NCBI GenBank assembly: GCA_035373625.1
Contig: DAOSNS010000003.1
Coordinates: 124,001-188,000 of the forward strand
Length of the DNA stretch: 64,000 nt
Reading direction: 5' to 3'
Source of the DNA: DSWT01 sp035373625
GTDB taxonomy: Bacteria; Chloroflexota; Anaerolineae; B4-G1; SLSP01
Shown here: one piece after another, positions 22,559-31,552 of the stretch
Numbering within the stretch: the stretch's first letter is position 1
How the letters are laid out: every line of letters begins with the position of its first letter
Made by a program: the position numbers and the translations under genes
The notes under the pieces: generated by a model
What the model was told of the DNA's origin: nothing
Seen by the model: the letters and a program-made list of their open reading frames with translations, nothing else
Database searches by the model: none

Positions 22559-24109
22559 ATGTCAAAAATCCAAAGCGTGTTGTTGGTGTGCTGTTGCCTG
22601 GTGCTGATCTTGTTGTTGACGATTCTATTGTTCAGCATCGCGCAATCGGTTCCTCAAACGCCATCCGTCATCTACATCGTCGTTACTCCGACCCCTATGG
22701 GCATCTCTTCCACGCTTATGGTACCTCCTTCACCGAAATCTTCACCGACGCCAACGTTTTATGTTCCGCCAACGTGGACACCGACGTTTACACCTTCACC
22801 GATGCCAACGGCTACGCCCTTACCTACCCGCACGCCAACACCCACGCAAACGCCGACACCTTCAATCACGTCATCGCCACTGCCGCCACGTCGCCCGACG
22901 GCCATCCCTATCACGCCCATCGCCGAACTGGAAATCACGATGACTCAGGCATATTCCGGCTACCTGCCTGTTCCCATTCCAACAGCCGTGCCGCGCTACC
23001 CTATCCCCGAAGATGCTATAACCATCGTGTTGCTCGGCAGCGATCAACGCCCGGATTGGGATTACTGGAATACCGACGCGATTCAGTATGTCGTCATCTA
23101 CCCGGACATCCCCTCTGTGGCGGTGCTCTCTATCCCACGGGATTTGTACGTCTATATTCCCAACATGCGGATGAGCCGTATCAACACCGCCGATTTGTAC
23201 GGTGAACGTTACGGATTCGACGGCGGTGGGATCGGCTTGCTTAACCAGACGTTGCTCTATAACCTGGGCATCACCGCCGATTATTATGCGATGGTCAACT
23301 TTGATGGGCTGATCGGGCTGGTGGATGTGCTCGGCGGGGTGGATGTGCCCGTTCACTGTCAACTGCACGATTACTGGCCCATCCCTGACGAAAACGGGGA
23401 ATATCATATTCTGACCCTTGAACCCGGCATCCATCACATGAACGGGGAATTAGCTTTGTGGTACTCGCGGACGCGCAAAACGACCAGCGTTTTCGCCCGC
23501 GAGGCGCGCCAGCAGCAAATCCTGGAGGCGATGTGGCGTAAGGCAAAGCAATCTAATTTATTCACGATGCTCCCGGCCCTGTACGAGCAGACCCGTGACT
23601 TGTATCAAACGGATTTAGGATTGGGCAACATACTCGAATTGGGTATTGTCGCGGCACAACTCGACAGCACCGATGTGCGGTTTTATAACATCGGGCGTAA
23701 CGAGACGCAATTCTACATCACCGGGCAGGGCGGCAACGTCTATTTGCCCCTGTGGGAACCGGTGTCGGCGGTGATTGACGCGGCTATCAAGCGCCCTGCC
23801 GAAAGCCGTGCCACCCGCGCCGAAATCCGCATTGAGGTGTGGAATGGGACGACGCTCCCTGATAGGGATTGGCTCGCGGCGGACACGCTTACACGCTACG
23901 GCTACACTCCTGTCGTCACTCCCGCTGACCGCCAGGACTACGCGCAAACACAGATCGTCGTTTTCAGCAGCACAACGAAGGGCACCGGCCTCAACCAGAT
24001 CCAACAGCTTTTCCATGTGCGCGATGAGAACGTAAGCTATGTTGAAAACCCTGCCAGTGATGTAAAACTCCGGCTTATCCTCGGACAAGACTATGATCCC
24101 TGCCGCTAG
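22559..24109 (+). CDS. LytR-CpsA-Psr (LCP) family protein with LytR_C domain
   Basis: 516 aa. One membrane anchor (~5-28), a Thr/Pro-rich linker of ~80 residues (TPTFTPSPMPTATPLPTRTP type), then the LCP domain (~150-345). LCP landmarks are VLLGSDQRPD, SVAVLSIPRDLYVYIP, RINTADLYG, VDVLGGVDVPVHC and WYSRTRKTTSVFARE with its basic residues. A LytR_C domain follows (~395-510, IRIEVWNGTTLPDRDWLA). LCP enzymes transfer lipid-linked glycopolymers onto cell-wall or envelope acceptors outside the membrane. The linker would hold the catalytic domain away from the membrane. ATG 22559 is preferred over GTG 22550, though the ribosome-binding site is weak. Confidence 0.92.
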   Translation: MSKIQSVLLVCCCLVLILLLTILLFSIAQSVPQTPSVIYIVVTPTPMGISSTLMVPPSPKSSPTPTFYVPPTWTPTFTPSPMPTATPLPTRTPTPTQTPTPSITSSPLPPRRPTAIPITPIAELEITMTQAYSGYLPVPIPTAVPRYPIPEDAITIVLLGSDQRPDWDYWNTDAIQYVVIYPDIPSVAVLSIPRDLYVYIPNMRMSRINTADLYGERYGFDGGGIGLLNQTLLYNLGITADYYAMVNFDGLIGLVDVLGGVDVPVHCQLHDYWPIPDENGEYHILTLEPGIHHMNGELALWYSRTRKTTSVFAREARQQQILEAMWRKAKQSNLFTMLPALYEQTRDLYQTDLGLGNILELGIVAAQLDSTDVRFYNIGRNETQFYITGQGGNVYLPLWEPVSAVIDAAIKRPAESRATRAEIRIEVWNGTTLPDRDWLAADTLTRYGYTPVVTPADRQDYAQTQIVVFSSTTKGTGLNQIQQLFHVRDENVSYVENPASDVKLRLILGQDYDPCR

Positions 24110-24178
24110 AATGGCAATGAAATCCTGAACCACGCCCTTGCACGCATCAACCATCGGCCACATCACTGAAGAAACACA

Positions 24179-24226
24179 ACACAACCTTCCCGGAAGCAAC
24201 TGAAATCAATGCCGGGAAGGTTGTGT
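24179..24226 (+). terminator. 15-bp perfect hairpin between convergent genes
   Basis: ACACAACCTTCCCGG (24179-24193) pairs with CCGGGAAGGTTGTGT (24212-24226) across an 18-base loop. It lies between the LCP gene and the convergent oxidoreductase and probably ends both transcripts. The flanking T-tract is weak. Confidence 0.65.
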
Positions 24227-24258
24227 TATAGGGAAAAGGCTGTTTGCAGGAGAAGTGT

Positions 24259-25494
24259 TTAGTGAAACATCGGGAACTCGCGGTAGTCGCGTAAATCAAT
24301 CAGAGCGCCGGATTTTGCCCACGGGAATCCGACTTCGGAAGGCAACAGACCGCGGTCAAAGCAGAGTTCCAGGGCCTCTTGTAATCCCTCTACCCAGGTC
24401 AGCCGGTCGCCAGGACGGTCGCTGCCGGGGCCGTCCCCTTGGTGATCACGGCAGCGGATAAGATTCTTCGGGAATTCAGCAATCTCCCACATGGATTCCT
24501 GCGCGCCGTTGATGCAAAGGACTTCAGGGATTGCACCTTCAACACTGCACGCCAGGGGTTCACCGGTACGCACGGCGTCCACAGCCTGCCACAGCTTGCC
24601 GATTTGATCGGCATACGGATTGCCGTAGTCCTTCACACTGCCGTCGTGGAAATAGACCGGCATGGACTCACTGTACGCCGCATAAGTGACCACCGCATTT
24701 TCAAATTCGTAGCTGAAGATCGGGCCGATGTTGTTGGGGACAGCATGGGTAGTGTAAAAGAGAATTTCCACACCGTCGGCGGTGTGGCAGCGGATCGCGG
24801 CAGTATCGTAATTTTCAATGGGATTGGCGCGGTAAAGTTCGGCCTGCACATCCACGGGCCAGGCACTCGTCTCGCGGGTGTCACCGAGGATATAGAAGCA
24901 GTTATGCAAGTAATGCGCCGTCGCATTGTGGGCCGGGCTGTCGAGAATCCATTCACCATTGGGTCCCTTGAGTTTGGCCGCCCAGGTGTTACGTCCGTAA
25001 TACGCCGAACCACGTGGCCAAAATACTTTTGTCCGCAACCGCAGGGGACGTCCCAACACACCGTCCATAATATCCCGTTTGAGCGCCTGAATCGCCGCCG
25101 AGTACGACCATTGATAGCCGATCCCGACGAGTTTTCCCGATGCACGCGCCGCTTCGGCCATTCGCCAGGCATCCTGCACCGTCGCCGTGACAGGTTTTTC
25201 ACAGAGGACGTGCGATCCATGCGCCAGCGCCTTCAACGTGAACGGCAGATGCAGGTGAATCGGCGGCGACAGTACCACCAGATCCGCCCATGACTCAGCA
25301 TAGAAACTATCCAGATCGGGATAAATCGGGACGCCGGTCTCTTTGAAGGCTTCCAGATGCCGACATCCGACCGGATTCGGGTCAATCCCCGCAACGAAAC
25401 GGGCATTGTGTTCGGCCGCAAGCGTAAACAGCTCCGCCAGGTATGAATTTCCATACCCACCCAACGCCACCATCGCAACCGTCACTTCTTTCAT
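24259..25494 (-). CDS. Gfo/Idh/MocA-family oxidoreductase (411 aa)
   Basis: N-terminal Rossmann fold with VTVAMVALGGYGNSYL near residue 5, and the family's catalytic Lys motif GSHVLCEKPVTATVQDA at ~95. The C-terminal alpha/beta domain has the usual GEPLACSVEGAIPEVLCINGAQESM ending. The fingerprint is GGYGN in place of GxGxxG, a common variant. ATG 25494 follows GGGAGGTTAATTG. It is the most distal gene of a minus-strand run GH127 - oxidoreductase - oxidoreductase; its job is probably NAD(P)-linked oxidation or epimerisation of the sugar released by GH127 (inference). Confidence 0.88.
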   Translation of the reverse strand: MKEVTVAMVALGGYGNSYLAELFTLAAEHNARFVAGIDPNPVGCRHLEAFKETGVPIYPDLDSFYAESWADLVVLSPPIHLHLPFTLKALAHGSHVLCEKPVTATVQDAWRMAEAARASGKLVGIGYQWSYSAAIQALKRDIMDGVLGRPLRLRTKVFWPRGSAYYGRNTWAAKLKGPNGEWILDSPAHNATAHYLHNCFYILGDTRETSAWPVDVQAELYRANPIENYDTAAIRCHTADGVEILFYTTHAVPNNIGPIFSYEFENAVVTYAAYSESMPVYFHDGSVKDYGNPYADQIGKLWQAVDAVRTGEPLACSVEGAIPEVLCINGAQESMWEIAEFPKNLIRCRDHQGDGPGSDRPGDRLTWVEGLQEALELCFDRGLLPSEVGFPWAKSGALIDLRDYREFPMFH

Positions 25495-25526
25495 CAATTA
25501 ACCTCCCACAGCAAATGCTTGAACGT

Positions 25527-26534
25527 TCAAATGTCAGAATGTTCAAACGTAACAACACGCCCCTCATCTGCCGATTGACGCGCGAGCAAACAGGCTTCGG
25601 TAACGGCAAAGATTTCGGCGGGGCTAAGGATCGCCGTGGTTTTGCCCTCGATATGTTCAATAAAGTCCTGGAAAATTTGCTTCTCGCAGGCCACAGGCAA
25701 TGCAGATTCCCCTTCAGTGGTGGCATTGATGAGGTAAGCTTTGCCGCCGCGCACCTCGATCGCGCCATCGCTGCCCATCACGCGCACACGATCATCGCCA
25801 TGAGTGGACGCGGTCGGCGGGCGCAGATAGTCAATGCTGGCAGAAGCGAAAACTTCGTGGGTCAGCGTAAAGTGACACAGCGCCGAAACTTCCAGGTCGC
25901 CGTTGTCGTGATTGAACTGCGTCGAGTGCGTCGCATAGACAGAAGTGAACTGCTCGTCGCTGAACCAGGCAATCCAGTCAATCGCGTGGCTGCCCACCCA
26001 GGGAATCGTACCGCCATAGGTGGCACGATCGCGGTAGTAGGCGTCGCGGCGGCCCAACTTGTACGATTTCTGGGCGTTGATCAGGCGCACCGTTCCAACG
26101 GCGCCATCGCGGACGGCCCGCCATGCCGTGTAGAAGGCCGGATCGTAGCGCAGCCCCATCATCGCGCCCAAATGGACACCCCGCCCATCAGCATAGGCTT
26201 CTTTGAGGCGCGCCAGTTGCTCCAATGTGATTGCAACAGGTTTCTCACAAAAGACGTGGATGCCACGCCGTAACGCCTCAATCGCCATCTCCGCATGCAG
26301 CTCAAATGGCCCGCAGACGCTCACCACATCAGGCCGCAGGTGATCCAACATTTGCCGGTAATCCGCAAAGACCTCCGGTGTGTGCCCCAGTGCGTCGCAG
26401 CGCATCTGCAAAGGCGTCACATCGTCCTCCGGTGTTCCCGACGAAATCCCCACCACCCGCACATACGCCATACGCGCCAGCCCATCCCATACATAGTTAT
26501 TGTGGCCCCGGTTACCGATCATGCAAAGTTTCAT
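25527..26534 (-). CDS. Gfo/Idh/MocA-family oxidoreductase (335 aa)
   Basis: A second, clearly different member of the family: nucleotide-binding N-terminus KLCMIGNRGHNNYVWDGL (the Gly motif is atypical), catalytic Lys in GIHVFCEKPVAITLEQL at ~95, SHAIDWIAWFSDEQ with the family His/Asp near 170. ATG 26534 has GGGAGGCTCT just upstream. Thirty-two bases separate it from the next oxidoreductase and 23 from the GH127 gene, so the three are one operon. The odd dinucleotide-binding loop makes the coenzyme uncertain. Confidence 0.87.
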   Translation of the reverse strand: MKLCMIGNRGHNNYVWDGLARMAYVRVVGISSGTPEDDVTPLQMRCDALGHTPEVFADYRQMLDHLRPDVVSVCGPFELHAEMAIEALRRGIHVFCEKPVAITLEQLARLKEAYADGRGVHLGAMMGLRYDPAFYTAWRAVRDGAVGTVRLINAQKSYKLGRRDAYYRDRATYGGTIPWVGSHAIDWIAWFSDEQFTSVYATHSTQFNHDNGDLEVSALCHFTLTHEVFASASIDYLRPPTASTHGDDRVRVMGSDGAIEVRGGKAYLINATTEGESALPVACEKQIFQDFIEHIEGKTTAILSPAEIFAVTEACLLARQSADEGRVVTFEHSDI

Positions 26535-26557
26535 AGAGCCTCCCACCAATCAATCCC

Positions 26558-28432
26558 TTACGCGCGCGGAATCCAGACGCGCATCGTCCCCGCGCCGCGA
26601 TTGGCCCAGGCATAGTACGGCACAGCGGTCAAGGTCACATCGCGGTACGCCGGGGTTTGTTTGGCAACCGGTCGGTAGAGATGTCCCTGCCAGCTGCCCT
26701 CCGCGGCTACTTTTCCCTGCGCCTCGATCACCACCACACCGCCGAGTAACTCGGGATGCGGCACGGCGCGCAACGTTGCACCGGGGTCAAGGCGTACATC
26801 CAACAAATCCACATTCGGCTGATCGGCCTCCTCCAGACAATAAATCACCGGGCCACGCTGAATGGCGACGCAGCCGCGCACCGCATCCACACGCGGATGC
26901 GCCTCGATGAGCATCGGCGTCATCGCCAGTTCCAGTTCGATCACATCTCCCGCCTGCCAGGTCTGCCGGATGGTCGTGACGTGCTCGGCAATCACGAACG
27001 GCTCGACCGTGTCGCCGTTCAGGGCGAGCATCGCGCCCTTGCACCATGCCGGAATCCGCAACGACAGCGCCCACGCCGTGCCGTCTGTCTCCTCAACGGT
27101 CACACGGATTTTCCCATCCCACGGATAGTCGGTTTCCACGCGCAAAGTCGCACGCGGGCCATCTTCCCCATCGGCGACGAGGGCCATGGGCATGTATTGG
27201 TGGATTTGTATGCCCTCCCGGTTCACAGTTGCCGCGTAGTGTGACACAACGGCGATCTGACGCATCACGTTCGGCGGACAGCAGGCGCAGCCATACCACT
27301 CCGGACGCCCGATCCCACCCCGGCTCTGCAAAGGGTTGACGTAAAAATAGCGACTGCCATCCAGCGACACGCCGCTGAGGAAACCGTTGTAGAGCGAGCG
27401 TTCCAGCAAGTCCGCAAAACGCGCTTCTCCCGTAGCGAGCAACATGCGCCAGTTCCACATCATCGCCGCAATAGCGGCGCACGTCTCACAATAACAGTGG
27501 TCGGTGGGAAGGTCATAGGGCGGACCGAACGCCTCACCGTCCGGCTCGGCGCCGAAACCGCCGGTGATGTGCATTTTGTGTGCCGTCATATCGTACCACA
27601 ACCGCTCCAATGCCGCCGCCAGCGTTGGATCGCCGGTCTCCATAAAAACATCGGTCACGCCGGCGGTAAGATAAAGCTGCCGCACAGCATGCCCTTCGAC
27701 GACTTCGGCCTCGCGCACGGGCACGCGATCCTGATGATAGGCCGGGCCAAAACGCCCATAACCTTTCATCCGATTCTTGCCGCGCTGATCCACGAAAAAG
27801 GATGCCAGCTCCAGATAACGGCGTTCGTCGGTTTCACGGTACAGCTCCACCAGCGCCAGCTCGATCTCCGGGTGGCCAGGCGCGCCGGGGCGTTTGTCCG
27901 GGCCGAAAACCGAGGCAATGTGATCGGCAAAGCGGCAGGCCACATCCAGCAACCGCCGGTCGCCGGTGGCGCGGTGCATGGCGACCGCCGCCTCAAAAAG
28001 ATGGCCGGCGCAATACAATTCGTGGTCATGGTCGAGATTGGTCCAACGTTGATCCAATTTGTGGACCTGGTAATAGGAATTGAGATAGCCATCGGGCAGT
28101 TGCGCCGCGACGATCAGACCGATGGCTTCGTCTGCCATACGTTCCAACTCCGGGTCGCGGAGATTGGCCAGATCGTAGGCGACGGCCTCCAGCCACTTAT
28201 AGACATCAGAATCCATGAACACCGGACCCCGATACGCGCCCTCCCCCACCCCCGCCGCCAGACGCAAATTGTTGAAATTGCCCGAGCGTCCCAATTGCCG
28301 GAAGCCGTGACGCAGGCTAACCTGACGGTTGACGGTTTGTTTGTTCAGCCAAAAACCGCCTGTGACCGAGATACTTCCCAATGGGAATGAGCGCAATCGC
28401 GCATAGGGACTGGATTGTGTCATAACATGCAT
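26558..28432 (-). CDS. GH127-family beta-L-arabinofuranosidase
   Basis: 624 aa, full length for the family founded by HypBA1 (formerly DUF1680). Key features: (alpha/alpha)6 barrel motifs (GPVFMDSDVYKWLEAVAYDLA, AAQLPDGYLNSYYQ, ELYCAGHLFEAAVAMHRATGDRRLLD), and the zinc-thiolate catalytic stretch WYGCACCPPNVMRQIA at ~377-390. In HypBA1 three Cys and a Glu bind zinc and one Cys is the nucleophile; the vicinal Cys pair is present. No signal peptide: it acts in the cytosol on imported arabinofuranosyl oligosaccharides. GGGAGGTTACT precedes ATG. First gene of the minus-strand operon, divergent from the LacI gene. Confidence 0.93.
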   Translation of the reverse strand: MHVMTQSSPYARLRSFPLGSISVTGGFWLNKQTVNRQVSLRHGFRQLGRSGNFNNLRLAAGVGEGAYRGPVFMDSDVYKWLEAVAYDLANLRDPELERMADEAIGLIVAAQLPDGYLNSYYQVHKLDQRWTNLDHDHELYCAGHLFEAAVAMHRATGDRRLLDVACRFADHIASVFGPDKRPGAPGHPEIELALVELYRETDERRYLELASFFVDQRGKNRMKGYGRFGPAYHQDRVPVREAEVVEGHAVRQLYLTAGVTDVFMETGDPTLAAALERLWYDMTAHKMHITGGFGAEPDGEAFGPPYDLPTDHCYCETCAAIAAMMWNWRMLLATGEARFADLLERSLYNGFLSGVSLDGSRYFYVNPLQSRGGIGRPEWYGCACCPPNVMRQIAVVSHYAATVNREGIQIHQYMPMALVADGEDGPRATLRVETDYPWDGKIRVTVEETDGTAWALSLRIPAWCKGAMLALNGDTVEPFVIAEHVTTIRQTWQAGDVIELELAMTPMLIEAHPRVDAVRGCVAIQRGPVIYCLEEADQPNVDLLDVRLDPGATLRAVPHPELLGGVVVIEAQGKVAAEGSWQGHLYRPVAKQTPAYRDVTLTAVPYYAWANRGAGTMRVWIPRA

Positions 28433-28556
28433 AGTAACCTCCCTTGAAGATAACCGCTGATCTCGCCAATCTACGCAACTAACACGCCCATTATAGTCAC
28501 TTACCGAAAAACGGGAAATTGGGGCACGAATTTTTCTAAAATCACGAAATTGCCTA

Positions 28557-28638
28557 TTGACAAAACCTTAAATTTCGAGTAAAATGTAATCGGTTACAGA
28601 AAACGATTTCAGAAATCGGTTTCTGTAACCGTTAACAG
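28557..28638 (+). promoter_or_regulatory. lacI promoter with four phased CG-centred operator-like sites
   Basis: TTGACA (28557-28562), 17-bp spacer, TAAAAT (28580-28585). Directly downstream are four pseudo-palindromes: TGTAATCGGTTACA, GAAAACGATTTC, GAAATCGGTTTC and TGTAACCGTTAACA. Their central CG dinucleotides fall at 28591, 28604, 28617 and 28630, exactly 13 bp apart each time. Sites 1 and 4, and 2 and 3, are mirror images, giving a 41-bp near-palindrome (28591-28631). CG-centred palindromes are the normal target of LacI-family dimers. The array lies in the divergent region shared with GH127. Confidence 0.8.
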
Positions 28639-28663
28639 AAATCCCTCACCAAAGGTCGGGAAC

Positions 28664-29701
28664 ATGTCAGCAACGACAATTGCCGATGTTGCGCGCATCG
28701 CCGGGGTTTCCAAAGCCACCGTCAGCCGCGTGTTGGCTGGACAAAGCCAATACATCCGTGAGGAAACCCGCCAGCGTGTCCTGACTGCCATTGAAACATT
28801 GGGCTACCGTCCCAGCCAGGCCGCGCGCAGCCTGAAGTCCAAGCGCAGTTATACGCTTGGCGTCGTGGGATATGGCCTGGAGTATTACGGTCCTTCTTGC
28901 ACCATCGCCGGCGTCGAAGAAGAAGCCAGCGAGTTGGGTTACAATCTGCTTCTGTATCTGGTCCGCCAACCTGAAACCAACAACGTGGTGGAATTGCTGG
29001 AAGAAATGCGAGCGCGTTACGTGGATGGTCTGATTTGGGCCGTCCCCGAAATCGGCGACAATCATGCCTGGCTCGAAGACCCGACCATCCAACCGAACAT
29101 TCCCATTGTTTTCCTCAGCGCCGAGCCGCGTCCCCACCATTTTGTGGTGGCGATAAACAACTTCAACGCCGGGCTGACGGCCACACGGCACCTCATCGCC
29201 CAGGGATGTCAACACATCGGGCTGATCACCGGTCCGCTGGATTGGTGGGAGGCGCGGCAACGCAAATTGGGATGGAAAGCTGCCCTCGACAGCGTCGAGC
29301 TGCCGCGCAAAGAAGGGTATGTCGTCGAGGGAAACTGGTCGGCCACGAGCGGCGAGTATGGTCTGCGGGAGTTGCTGACCAGGCATCCGGAAATTGACGG
29401 GGTGTTTGCCTGTAACGACCGCATGGCCGTCGGGGCGCTCAAGGTCGCGCGCGAAATGGGGCGGCGGGTACCGGAAGACCTGGCCATCATCGGCTTTGAC
29501 GATATGCAGGACGCCGCCTATTTCTATCCCGCGCTTTCCACCATGCGCCAGGATATGGTCGAAGTGGGTCGCCGTGCCGTTCAAGAACTGGGCAAGGTCA
29601 TTGAAGCCCAACAAAGCGGCACCCCTTGCCCACCGACAACCCTGATGTTAGAGGCCGAAATTATCGTCCGCGAAAGCTCACTGTTTCACAAATCTGAATG
29701 A
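28664..29701 (+). CDS. LacI-family transcriptional regulator
   Basis: 345 aa. N-terminal LacI helix-turn-helix and hinge (TIADVARIAGVSKATVSRVLAGQSQYIREETRQRVLTAIETLGYRPSQAARSL, residues 4-57), then a periplasmic-binding-protein-like sensor domain with QGCQHIGLITGP and the family end AIIGFDDM. The ATG is 26 bp after the last operator-like site. It sits between the GH127 operon and the kinase/transporter genes, so it most likely represses both directions and itself in the absence of a furanose or pentose ligand. Confidence 0.95.
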   Translation: MSATTIADVARIAGVSKATVSRVLAGQSQYIREETRQRVLTAIETLGYRPSQAARSLKSKRSYTLGVVGYGLEYYGPSCTIAGVEEEASELGYNLLLYLVRQPETNNVVELLEEMRARYVDGLIWAVPEIGDNHAWLEDPTIQPNIPIVFLSAEPRPHHFVVAINNFNAGLTATRHLIAQGCQHIGLITGPLDWWEARQRKLGWKAALDSVELPRKEGYVVEGNWSATSGEYGLRELLTRHPEIDGVFACNDRMAVGALKVAREMGRRVPEDLAIIGFDDMQDAAYFYPALSTMRQDMVEVGRRAVQELGKVIEAQQSGTPCPPTTLMLEAEIIVRESSLFHKSE

Positions 29702-29776
29702 TTCGTATGTCAACGGATTAAACCGATTTTGACGGATTGCCAAACGTTCTAATGTTCCAACGACTTTTAGGGAAGC

Positions 29777-31465
29777 ATGGCCATGGGGTGTGAAAAGTAC
29801 ACCATCGGCGTAGATTATGGCACCGAATCCGGGCGGGCCGTCCTGGTCAATGTACGCACCGGTGAGGAACTTGCCACTGCCGTCCATCCTTACCGCGATG
29901 GGGTGATTGATACCCATCTGCCCGGCAGTGATAAGCCCTTACCACCCGACTTTGCCCTGCAAAACCCCCAGGACTACCTTGATGTGTTGCGCGAAACCGT
30001 CCCGGCCGTGCTGCGCGAGAGCGGCGTCGTGCCAGAAGATGTCATCGGCATCGGCACCGATTTCACCGCCTGCACAATGTTGCCGGTTGACAAAGCCGGT
30101 GTGCCCCTGTGCATGCACCCCGAATGGCGCAACAATCCCTACGCCTGGGTCAAAATCTGGAAACATCACGCCGCACAAGCCGAGGCCAACCAACTCAACA
30201 AAACAGCGCGTCAGCGCGGCGAAACCTGGCTCAATCTCTATGGCGGTAAGATTTCATCCGAGTGGCTCATCCCCAAAATCTGGGAAACGTTGAACAAAGC
30301 GCCTGAAGTTTACGCGGCGGCGGATCGCTATCTCGAAGCGGCGGATTGGATCGTCCTGCAATTGACCGGCGTCGAAAAGCGCAACGCCTGTACCGCCGGT
30401 TACAAGGCTATGTGGAACAAGCGCAGTGGCTATCCAAGCGACGACTTCTTTGCAGCACTTGATCCGCGCCTGCGCAACGTTGTGGACAGCAAACTGTCGC
30501 GTGACATCTACCCGCCAGGCACACGCGCCGGCACACTGACGCCGGAAATGGCTGCGCTGACCGGCCTGCGGCCCGGCATCGCAGTGCCGGTGGGGAATGT
30601 GGATGCCCACGTCGCCGTGCCGGCCGCCACAGTCGTCAGCCCGGGGCGACTGGTGGCGATCATGGGCACCTCTACCTGCATCATGACGCTTGGTAAAGAA
30701 GAACGCACCGTCGAGGGAATGTGCGGCGTCGTCGAAGACGGCATCATTCCCGGCTTGTTCGGGTTCGAGGCCGGGCAATCGTGTGTCGGTGATCATTTCG
30801 CCTGGTTTGTCGAACACTGCACTCCGCCGGCATACCATGAAGAAGCCAGGCGGCGCGGCACCTCCGTACATCAATGCCTTGAAGAAAAAGCCGCCCGCCA
30901 AAAGCCCGGCGCACACGGGCTGCTGGCACTGGACTGGTGGAACGGTAACCGCTCGATTCTGGCGGATGCAGACCTGGCAGGGATGTTGCTCGGCGCGACA
31001 CTGGCGACCCGCCCCGAAGACATCTACCGTGCCCTGATTGAAGCTACCGCCTACGGCGCACGGATCATCATCGAAGCCTTCACCAGCAGTGGTGTACCGG
31101 TGAACGAGATCATAGCCTGCGGCGGGTTGCCGGCGCGTAACCGCTTGCTCATGCAAATCTACGCCGACGTGACCGGACGGGAGATCAAAGTGGCCGGTTC
31201 TGCGCAGGCCGGAGCATTGGGATCGGCAATGTTTGCCGCCGTCGCTGCCGGTGCAGAAGCAGGAGGCCATCGCAACATCGTCGAGGCCGCTCAGGCCATG
31301 GCGCACTTGCAGGATATAAGCTACAAGCCCATCCCAGCGCACAAAGCGATTTATGACCAGCTTTATGCCGAGTACGTCAAACTGCACGACTATTTCGGTC
31401 GCGGCATCAACGACGTGATGAAACGGCTCAAATCGCTGCGCCAGCAGGTCCTGGTCGGCGGGTAA
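29777..31465 (+). CDS. araB: L-ribulokinase
   Basis: 562 aa, full length for AraB of the FGGY kinase family, which phosphorylates L-ribulose with ATP. Evidence: IGVDYGTESGRAVLVN at the front (DYGT-S-R is the araB-type phosphate loop), GIGTDFTACTMLPVD, the substrate stretch HPEWRNNPYAWVKIWKHHAAQ, VGNVDAHVAVPAA, and the adenosine-binding IIACGGLPARNRLLMQIYADV. Start ATG 29777 follows AGGGAAGC; ATG 29783 is possible. No araA or araD is in the window, so the isomerase and epimerase must be elsewhere. Confidence 0.94.
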   Translation: MAMGCEKYTIGVDYGTESGRAVLVNVRTGEELATAVHPYRDGVIDTHLPGSDKPLPPDFALQNPQDYLDVLRETVPAVLRESGVVPEDVIGIGTDFTACTMLPVDKAGVPLCMHPEWRNNPYAWVKIWKHHAAQAEANQLNKTARQRGETWLNLYGGKISSEWLIPKIWETLNKAPEVYAAADRYLEAADWIVLQLTGVEKRNACTAGYKAMWNKRSGYPSDDFFAALDPRLRNVVDSKLSRDIYPPGTRAGTLTPEMAALTGLRPGIAVPVGNVDAHVAVPAATVVSPGRLVAIMGTSTCIMTLGKEERTVEGMCGVVEDGIIPGLFGFEAGQSCVGDHFAWFVEHCTPPAYHEEARRRGTSVHQCLEEKAARQKPGAHGLLALDWWNGNRSILADADLAGMLLGATLATRPEDIYRALIEATAYGARIIIEAFTSSGVPVNEIIACGGLPARNRLLMQIYADVTGREIKVAGSAQAGALGSAMFAAVAAGAEAGGHRNIVEAAQAMAHLQDISYKPIPAHKAIYDQLYAEYVKLHDYFGRGINDVMKRLKSLRQQVLVGG

Positions 31466-31552
31466 ACAAGAATGGGCATAGAGGTCTCATCCCGGAGGGA
31501 CCTCTTACCAGATAGTTCAAGTTTGTTTAACTCAAAATTCAAGGAGGTTGAC

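Noticed and set aside
31479..31506. Hairpin AGAGGTC...GACCTCT after araB as a terminator
   Set aside because: Only a 7-bp stem with a long loop and no T-tract; the downstream gene is expected to be co-transcribed.
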